Shown here piece after piece: positions 1 through 5,054 of a DNA stretch of 5,054 nt (the first letter of the stretch is position 1; every line of letters starts with the position of its first letter). The position numbers were made by a program, and so were the translations under genes. The stretch covers positions 1-5,054 of the forward strand of contig JAGPUU010000362.1 in NCBI GenBank assembly GCA_018067325.1, read 5' to 3'. The notes beneath the pieces are model-generated. The model had not been told where the DNA came from. It was given only the letters and a program-made list of their open reading frames with translations, and ran no database searches. The stretch is from Amphritea sp. Lineage in GTDB: Bacteria; Pseudomonadota; Gammaproteobacteria; Pseudomonadales; Balneatricaceae.

Positions 1-227
1 CGATCAATCAGGGTGCCCGTGAAGGGCTTGAGGCAGGCGATGTTCTGACTATCTTCAGAGCCGGTGAGAAACTGAAAGATCCAGTGACCCAAGAGTTGAT
101 TGTTCTACCGGCTGAAGAATCAGGCATGATGATGATCTTTAAAGCTTATGAAAAAGTTAGTTACGCACTGATTCTTAATGCCACTAATGTTATTGCCATC
201 GATGATGAGGTGCGCAACCCAAGCTAG
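1..227 (+). CDS. LysM-domain protein (TsaP/PA0020-like), C-terminal end only
   Basis: This is the last 74 codons of a gene that begins before the window, read in the frame starting at base 3 and ending in TAG at 225-227. The visible protein has INQGAREGLEAGDVL near its start and MIFKAYEKVSYALIL near its end, finishing in VRNPS. This pattern matches what I know of the C-terminal region of the LysM proteins encoded just upstream of dprA in many gammaproteobacteria. The Pseudomonas member, PA0020, has been named TsaP, a peptidoglycan-binding protein associated with the type IV pilus secretin. The LysM motif and any signal peptide would lie upstream and cannot be seen. The identification rests on the tail sequence and on the dprA neighbour, so the family is fairly sure and the pilus role is inference. 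The gap to dprA is only 37 nt, so co-transcription is likely. Confidence 0.75.
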   Translation, partial: INQGAREGLEAGDVLTIFRAGEKLKDPVTQELIVLPAEESGMMMIFKAYEKVSYALILNATNVIAIDDEVRNPS

Positions 228-249
228 CCCCAGCTAATGTAAGTCCATA

Positions 250-264
250 GGACAGGGAGTGTCC
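250..264 (+). promoter_or_regulatory. dprA ribosome binding site inside a small inverted repeat
   Basis: GGACA (250-254) and TGTCC (260-264) are perfect inverted repeats around GGGAG, which forms the core of the dprA Shine-Dalgarno sequence. The right arm ends directly before ATG 265. An upstream GTCC at 243-246 can pair with GGAC at 250-253 instead, so the two hairpins exclude each other. Both stems are short (5 and 4 bp), so a regulatory role is only a possibility. The Shine-Dalgarno call itself is more secure and decides the start. Confidence 0.4.
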
Positions 265-1380
265 ATGCTTCACCACCTCAGGGAATGGATTGCCCTGTCT
301 GAACTGCCCGGGATTGGCCCCGGGCTTATGTTTAAATTACTGCAGCGAACTCAATGTGTACCGGTTGAGTTGCTTAAGCTGAGCAGTGATTCTCTTAAGG
401 CGCTTAAGCTTCGCCCAGAAACTGTCCGACACATTCTTGCTTATCAGCAGGGAGGATGGCCTGACAGTGAATACCTCAAAATGATTGAGGGCTGGCTGCA
501 ACAACCGCAACACTCTTTACTCAGTTACGACTGTCCCGATTACCCTCCCCTGTTAAAAGAGATCCCTGACCCTCCTTTGCTACTCTATGTCAGTGGCGAC
601 CCTGGCGTACTGCATCTGCCCCAATTAGCGGTGGTGGGCAGTCGTTCGGCCAGTCGGAACGGCGTTGAGCTGAGTAAGTCCTTCGCCAGTGCGCTTACGG
701 CGGCTGGAATGACCATAACGAGTGGCTTGGCCAGGGGTGTTGATGGTGCAGCTCACGGGGCGGCTGTGGAGCTTTCAAGGCCTACCGTTGCCGTGCTAGG
801 TTCCGGGCTGCTAAAAATCTACCCACGGCAGCATAAACACTTGGCTGAAGCTATTATCGAACAAGGTGGAGCACTGGTTTCTGAATACCCCTTAACAATG
901 TCTCCGTTGCCTTACAACTTCCCCCGGCGTAATCGTATTATCAGTGGGTTGAGTGCCGGCGTCCTGGTGATCGAAGCGGCAAAGCGAAGTGGCTCATTAA
1001 TAACGGCCAGGTTAGCGCTTGAACAGGGACGTGAAGTGTTTGCCCTGCCAGGCGCGCTAAATAATCCCCAGAGTCATGGCTGCCATGATCTGATCAGGGA
1101 AGGCGCGATTCTGGTTGAAACCAGTGCTCAGATTATAGAGCCTTTAGCCAGCTTGTTAGGGAGTTACTGTTATGATGAACGCCAGGTTGAGACTGAATCG
1201 ATAAAACTATCTGACGATGAGGCTGAACTGCTGGAGCAGATAGGTTACCAGCTAATGACGCTGGAACAGTTAATCGGAGTGACCGGCCAGGGGGCCTCTG
1301 CTTTATTGCCACAGCTGGTGGGAATGGAGTTATCTGGCTATATCGAAAATACACCGGATGGTTATCAGCGGTTGATCTGA
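265..1380 (+). CDS. dprA: DNA-processing protein DprA (Smf)
   Basis: DprA binds incoming single-stranded DNA in the cytoplasm during natural transformation, protects it and loads RecA. It is also conserved in species not known to be competent. Numbered from ATG 265 the protein has 371 residues, close to the 374 of E. coli Smf. An N-terminal helical region carries the helix-hairpin-helix-like LSELPGIGP (residues 11-19). A Rossmann-like core follows, with VVGSR (123-127), SGLARGVDGAAH (153-164), FPRRNRIISGLS (219-230), SGSL (242-245) and FALPG (259-263). Residues from about 317 to 371 fit the C-terminal winged-helix (DprA_WH) domain and end in GYQRLI. GTG at 259 is in frame and would add two residues. 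I prefer ATG 265 because the purine-rich CAGGGAG at 253-259 sits 5 nt before it, whereas GTG 259 lies inside that motif. The reading frame is intact and the key motifs are present. Confidence 0.95.
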   Translation: MLHHLREWIALSELPGIGPGLMFKLLQRTQCVPVELLKLSSDSLKALKLRPETVRHILAYQQGGWPDSEYLKMIEGWLQQPQHSLLSYDCPDYPPLLKEIPDPPLLLYVSGDPGVLHLPQLAVVGSRSASRNGVELSKSFASALTAAGMTITSGLARGVDGAAHGAAVELSRPTVAVLGSGLLKIYPRQHKHLAEAIIEQGGALVSEYPLTMSPLPYNFPRRNRIISGLSAGVLVIEAAKRSGSLITARLALEQGREVFALPGALNNPQSHGCHDLIREGAILVETSAQIIEPLASLLGSYCYDERQVETESIKLSDDEAELLEQIGYQLMTLEQLIGVTGQGASALLPQLVGMELSGYIENTPDGYQRLI

Positions 1381-1448
1381 ATCTGTCGATGAGATGTATA
1401 AACCCGCCTTTTTTCGTGGTTGAAAGTTGTACAGTTTTAGAGTAATTT
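1372..1448 (+). promoter_or_regulatory. candidate promoter region for purE-tsaC (weak)
   Basis: The 109-nt gap between dprA and purE is AT-rich and likely holds a promoter, but no match is strong. One candidate is TTGATC (1372-1377) with TATAAA (1397-1402) at a 19-nt spacing, which is longer than ideal. Another is TTGAAA (1420-1425), a good -35 match, with poor -10 hexamers such as TAATTT at 1443-1448 (17-nt spacing). No full PurR-type operator and no hairpin terminator for dprA were found. The T-run at 1409-1414 has no matching stem before it. Confidence 0.2.
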
Positions 1449-1489
1449 CCACGTTTTCCCGACTAACTTTACAAATTTTGAAGAAAATC

Positions 1490-2002
1490 ATGACTAAACC
1501 ATTTGTTGCTATTTTGATGGGTTCCGACTCAGACCTGCCGATTATGAAAGCTTCTGCTGAAATTCTGCGTGGGCTTAATGTTCCTTTCGAAATGAAAGTT
1601 AGCTCTGCTCACCGTACGCCGGTTCAGACGCACGATTACGTAAAAGATGCAGATCAGCGTGGCGCTATTGCTTTTATCTGTGCTGCAGGCATGGCTGCGC
1701 ACCTGGCGGGTGCGGTTGCTGCAAATACCACTAAACCTGTTATTGGCGTGCCAATCGAATCTTCTCTGGATGGTCTTGATGCACTGCTTTCTACTGTTCA
1801 GATGCCGGGTGGAATTCCGGTTGCTACCGTTGCTATTGGTAAAGCGGGCGCGAAAAACGCGGCTTACCTGGCAGCGCAGATCGTTGCAGTACAAGATCCA
1901 GAGCTGGCAGAGCGTATTAAAGTAGAGCGTCAGGCAAACACGGATGCCGTTATCGCAAAAGATAACGCGCTGCAGGAAAAACTGGCGAACGGCGAAATCT
2001 GA
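1490..2002 (+). CDS. purE: N5-carboxyaminoimidazole ribonucleotide mutase PurE (class I type)
   Basis: PurE converts N5-CAIR, the product of PurK, to CAIR in cytosolic de novo purine synthesis. The protein has 170 residues, the normal size for a bacterial PurE (E. coli about 169). Visible motifs are LMGSDSD (9-15), SSAHRTP (38-44, with the active-site loop His 41), GMAAHLAG (67-74, His 71), VIGVPI (84-89), [13 protein letters not shown] (101-113) and [16 protein letters not shown] (116-131). SAHRTP and the absence of a GRSN motif place it with class I mutases rather than class II AIR carboxylases. E. coli has GGAAHLPG where this protein has [11 protein letters not shown] 1490 aligns with the family N terminus; the in-frame TTG at 1427 would add 21 unrelated residues. 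The Shine-Dalgarno sequence is weak (GAAG at 1480-1483). No purK is adjacent, so PurK must be encoded elsewhere if the pathway is standard. All five arginine codons are CGT, unlike the mixed usage in dprA. Confidence 0.95.
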   Translation: MTKPFVAILMGSDSDLPIMKASAEILRGLNVPFEMKVSSAHRTPVQTHDYVKDADQRGAIAFICAAGMAAHLAGAVAANTTKPVIGVPIESSLDGLDALLSTVQMPGGIPVATVAIGKAGAKNAAYLAAQIVAVQDPELAERIKVERQANTDAVIAKDNALQEKLANGEI

Positions 2003-2007
2003 TCGCT

Positions 2008-2565
2008 ATGGGCTGGTGGCATATTCGTCAGGCAGCCAGGGCGATGCACCTTGGGGGTGTTATCGCCTATCCTACTGAAGCGGTTTGGGGTCTCGGTTGC
2101 GACCCTTTCAATGAAACCGCGGTTCATCGGCTGCTTAAAATAAAGCGCCGGCCTCTGCATAAAGGCCTGATTTTGGTGGCGTCCTCGATACAGCAGGTCC
2201 AGCCATTACTGGATAATATTGCGCCTGAAGATCAAGTAAGAATCAAGGCGACATGGCCCGGTCCGGTTACCTGGATTTTGCCTGATCCGGGCAACCTGAT
2301 TCCCGCCTGGGTTAAAGGAAATCACAGCTCTGTTGCTGTGAGAGTGAGTGATCACTATCAAGTGAAAAGTCTCTGTGATGCCTTCGGCTCTATGATTATA
2401 TCCACATCGGCGAATTTCTCAGATAAGCACCCAGCAAGAGACAAGATGAAAGTAAGTATTCACTTCAAGGATAAAGTGGATGTTATCGTGCCTGGTGAGC
2501 TCGGTAAGCTAAGTCGACCGACCAAAATTTATCGTCTAGACAGTCATAAACCGGTAAGAAGTTAA
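2008..2565 (+). CDS. tsaC: Threonylcarbamoyl-AMP synthase TsaC (YrdC/Sua5 family)
   Basis: TsaC makes threonylcarbamoyl-adenylate from threonine, bicarbonate and ATP. TsaB, TsaD and TsaE then use it to form t6A at position 37 of tRNAs that read ANN codons. The protein is 185 residues; E. coli TsaC has 190 and no Sua5 C-terminal domain, and this one is likewise the short form. Motifs are YPTEAVWGLGCDP (21-33), KIKRRPLHKGLILVA (44-58, the basic KxR-type segment), WPGPVT (83-88), SVAVRVSDH (108-116) and STSAN (132-136). The C-terminal GKLSRPTKIYRL (166-177) is more diverged than the usual glycine-rich GG-NPS-I segment, but the position fits. The ATG lies 5 nt after the purE stop, and its only Shine-Dalgarno-like bases are within the purE end, so translational coupling to purE is likely. 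In Pseudomonas and Vibrio, tsaC also sits close to dprA, hemF and aroE. Confidence 0.93.
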   Translation: MGWWHIRQAARAMHLGGVIAYPTEAVWGLGCDPFNETAVHRLLKIKRRPLHKGLILVASSIQQVQPLLDNIAPEDQVRIKATWPGPVTWILPDPGNLIPAWVKGNHSSVAVRVSDHYQVKSLCDAFGSMIISTSANFSDKHPARDKMKVSIHFKDKVDVIVPGELGKLSRPTKIYRLDSHKPVRS

Positions 2566-2576
2566 AGTTAGTACAG

Positions 2577-3532
<956 letters not shown>

Positions 3533-3533
3533 G

Positions 3534-4364
3534 GTGAGTGATCATTACGCTGTATTTGGTAACCCGATAAAGCATTCTAAGTCGCCGTTGATTCATACGG
3601 CGTTTGCTCAACAGACTAATCAGGAGCTGAGCTACAGCGCTATCCTGGTGCCTGAAGATGGCTTTGCTGAGGCTGTGGATAACTTTCTCTCTGGAGCGGG
3701 TAAAGGTCTGAATATCACTGTCCCGTTCAAGGAAGAAGCCTGGAAAAAAGCTGAATCACACTCTGATCGGGCAAGGTTGGCAGGAGCCGTCAATACGCTC
3801 TACAGAAACGATGCCGGCCTGTTATGCGGTGACAATACTGACGGTTTGGGATTGGTGGCGGATATCACTCTGAATAATGGGGGTGAAATACGCGGCAAAG
3901 AGTTGTTGATTCTGGGTGCTGGTGGCGCGGTTCGCGGTGTATTAGAACCTATTCTAGCGCACCAGCCGGCGCGCTTGGTTATCGCTAACCGAACCCTGGC
4001 CCGGGCTGAAGCGTTGGTTGAGCTCTTTAGTGATTTTGGTGAGATTGAAGCTTGTAGTTTTGATCAGTTAGCAGGCCAGCAATTTGATCTGGTCATAAAC
4101 GGGACGGCGGCCAGCTTGCAGGGCGAAGTCCCTCCCCTGCCCGACGATCTGTTACGTGAAGGCGCCTGGTGTTACGACATGATGTATGGCGCTGAAACCA
4201 CGGTGTTTAACCAGTGGGCTGCTGATCATGGCGCTGAAAGAGCGATGGATGGCCTTGGCATGCTGGTGGAACAGGCCGCAGAGTCTTTTTCGATATGGCG
4301 CGGAATCCGCCCCGATACTTCTGAGCTAATTCAAGAGCTTAGGCATCAGCTATTGACCAAATAG
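3534..4364 (+). CDS. aroE: Shikimate dehydrogenase (NADP+) AroE
   Basis: AroE reduces 3-dehydroshikimate to shikimate with NADPH, the fourth step of the shikimate pathway to chorismate. With a GTG start the protein has 276 residues; E. coli AroE has 272. The substrate-binding half shows YAVFGNPIKHSKSPLIH (5-21) and NITVPFKEEA (60-69) with catalytic Lys 66. It continues with AGAVNTL (83-89, Asn 87) and GDNTDG (99-104) with catalytic Asp 102. The NADP half shows the glycine loop GAGGAVRG (128-135) and NRTLARA (152-158), a basic segment typical of NADP-specific AroE. DMMYGAETTVFNQWA (215-229) and DGLGMLVEQAA (239-249) close the active site. The usual NAT(S/A)S motif reads NGTAAS (189-194), a mild change. 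The open frame extends back into hemF to 3450, but those codons are out-of-frame hemF sequence. GTG 3534 matches the family N terminus and has a strong Shine-Dalgarno sequence. Confidence 0.96.
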   Translation: MSDHYAVFGNPIKHSKSPLIHTAFAQQTNQELSYSAILVPEDGFAEAVDNFLSGAGKGLNITVPFKEEAWKKAESHSDRARLAGAVNTLYRNDAGLLCGDNTDGLGLVADITLNNGGEIRGKELLILGAGGAVRGVLEPILAHQPARLVIANRTLARAEALVELFSDFGEIEACSFDQLAGQQFDLVINGTAASLQGEVPPLPDDLLREGAWCYDMMYGAETTVFNQWAADHGAERAMDGLGMLVEQAAESFSIWRGIRPDTSELIQELRHQLLTK

Positions 4365-4383
4365 TAACCACTCAAATCCTTCC

Positions 4384-4412
4384 TTGCGTGGAGTTTCCCA
4401 TCGGGTTATAAA
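4384..4412 (+). promoter_or_regulatory. candidate sigma70-type promoter for the Lon-like gene
   Basis: TATAAA at 4407-4412 is a good -10 hexamer. TTGCGT at 4384-4389 is a partial -35 hexamer (TTG conserved) at the ideal 17-nt spacing. Transcription would begin near 4419. The 132-nt gap after aroE fits a separate promoter here. CTTGCG and CCCAT are both present, as in heat-shock sigma32 promoters, but only 8 nt apart, too close for that sigma factor. Confidence 0.35.
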
Positions 4413-4426
4413 AGAAGAAGCTGAAT

Positions 4427-4459
4427 AATGTGTTCTGCAGGGTTTTGCCAGAACGCATT
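4427..4459. repeat. 11-bp inverted repeat in the leader of the Lon-like gene
   Basis: AATGTGTTCTG (4427-4437) and CAGAACGCATT (4449-4459) are inverted repeats. Ten of 11 positions are Watson-Crick pairs and one is a T/G wobble, around an 11-nt centre. The repeat starts about 8 nt downstream of the predicted transcription start. No T-run follows on the + strand, so it is not a standard intrinsic terminator for aroE. It could be a repressor operator or a 5' UTR hairpin. It also covers the alternative in-frame ATG at 4428. Confidence 0.55.
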
Positions 4460-4496
4460 CTCAGGTTCTACTCGCCAGCCGCAGGAACGATCCGTC

Positions 4497-5054
4497 ATGG
4501 AAAAAGAGACCCGCCTGTCCCCCGATCAGCTGTACCGTCACTGCAACACTGAGCTGCTGCCCTTCAAAACCACTGAAACTCTCGAGCCCTACACCGGTTT
4601 CTTCGGCCAGGAGCGTGCGGTAGAGGCGATGGAGTTTGGTATCGGTATGAAAAGGCCCGGTTACAACATGTTTGTTATGGGTAACCCCCATACCGGCCGG
4701 TTTTCATTTGCCATCGACAGTATCCGTAGCATCGCTAAGAAAGAGCTGAAGAAAACCAGCGACTGGTGTTATCTGAATAACCTTGAAGAGAGCCGAACCC
4801 CCCTGGTGATTCAGTTGCCAGCAGGCAAAGGCTGGGCTTTCAGGCGGGATATTAAGCATCTGATAGAAGGGCTCCTCACCGAACTGCCTGCCGCCTTTGA
4901 AAGTCCTTCATACCAGCGCAAGAAGAGTAAAGTCGAGCGAGACTTTAATCGTCTCTACGATCAGGCGATAGAGCTGGTAGACGCGTTAGCGAGGGAGCAC
5001 AGTATTGCGCTATACCGCGACGCCGGCAGCATCGGCTTTACCCCGGTATCGGAT
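4497..5054 (+). CDS. Lon-related (LonB/YcbZ-type) ATP-dependent protease, N-terminal part
   Basis: The frame stays open to the window end and gives 186 residues of a protein that is usually several times longer. It looks like the Lon-related family represented by E. coli YcbZ and the bacterial proteins annotated LonB: an N-terminal region, an AAA+ segment and a C-terminal Lon-type Ser-Lys peptidase domain. Only the first part is visible. Family-like features are LSPDQLYRHCN (7-17), FGQERAVEAMEFGIGM (36-51), YNMFVMGNPHTGR (56-68), DWCYLNNLEESRTP (89-102) and LPAGKG (107-112). The Walker A position reads GNPHTGRFS (62-70), with Arg where the P-loop lysine is expected. Residues from about 139 onward are charged and probably helical. 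ATG 4497 fits the family N terminus, with AGGA (4483-4486) 10 nt upstream. An in-frame ATG at 4428 would add 23 residues. The protease domain lies outside the window, so its integrity cannot be judged. Confidence 0.82.
   Translation, partial: MEKETRLSPDQLYRHCNTELLPFKTTETLEPYTGFFGQERAVEAMEFGIGMKRPGYNMFVMGNPHTGRFSFAIDSIRSIAKKELKKTSDWCYLNNLEESRTPLVIQLPAGKGWAFRRDIKHLIEGLLTELPAAFESPSYQRKKSKVERDFNRLYDQAIELVDALAREHSIALYRDAGSIGFTPVSD

Noticed and set aside
1401..1416. ACCCGCC followed by a T-run, like the downstream arm of a terminator after dprA.
   Set aside because: No complementary GGCGGG arm lies just upstream, so no hairpin forms.
1447..1460. CGTTTTCCC looks like half of a PurR operator in front of purE.
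   Set aside because: Only the right half-site matches; the left half (GCAA) is absent.
1427..1489. An upstream TTG start that would lengthen PurE by 21 residues.
   Set aside because: The extension has no PurE homology, no good Shine-Dalgarno sequence precedes it, and ATG 1490 gives the family length and N terminus.
4383..4401. CTTGCG and CCCAT as a possible sigma32 heat-shock promoter for the Lon-like gene.
   Set aside because: The elements are only 8 nt apart, too close for sigma32; the sigma70-like pair TTGCGT and TATAAA at 17 nt is a better fit.
4461..4691. A 76-codon open frame on the minus strand overlapping the start of the Lon-like gene.
   Set aside because: It mirrors the well-conserved + strand protein and has no family resemblance of its own.

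Overview
The window looks like an ordinary chromosomal housekeeping segment of a gammaproteobacterium. Every recognisable gene lies on the + strand. The proteins resemble Pseudomonas, Vibrio and E. coli orthologues, and the order LysM-protein, dprA, tsaC, hemF, aroE is a known gammaproteobacterial neighbourhood. A marine Oceanospirillales-type host is my guess, but the sequence alone does not prove it.

Layout: (1) 1-227 is the 3' end of a LysM-domain protein gene of the TsaP/PA0020 type. (2) 265-1380 is dprA, the ssDNA-binding RecA loader of natural transformation. (3) 1381-1489 is an AT-rich spacer with only weak promoter-like matches. (4) 1490-2002 is purE, N5-CAIR mutase of purine synthesis, without purK beside it. 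(5) 2008-2565 is tsaC, a tRNA t6A synthesis enzyme, 5 nt after purE. (6) 2566-2617 is a short spacer with a small palindrome and a good Shine-Dalgarno sequence. (7) 2618-3532 is hemF, aerobic coproporphyrinogen III oxidase. (8) 3534-4364 is aroE, shikimate dehydrogenase, 1 nt after hemF and probably translationally coupled to it. (9) 4365-4496 is a spacer with a plausible sigma70-like promoter and an 11-bp inverted repeat. (10) 4497-5054 is the N-terminal part of a Lon-related (LonB-type) ATP-dependent protease gene, cut by the window end.

The genes belong to unrelated pathways: DNA uptake and processing, purine, tRNA modification, haem and aromatic amino acids. They are packed tightly enough that purE-tsaC and hemF-aroE are probably co-transcribed. 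I see no transposon, phage gene, CRISPR array, tRNA or rRNA, and no convincing evidence of an undescribed system. The points worth a second look are the purE (placement, sequence subtype, codon use), the inverted repeat in front of the Lon-like gene, that gene's altered P-loop, small hairpins at the dprA and hemF starts, and four Chi octamers all in the same orientation.
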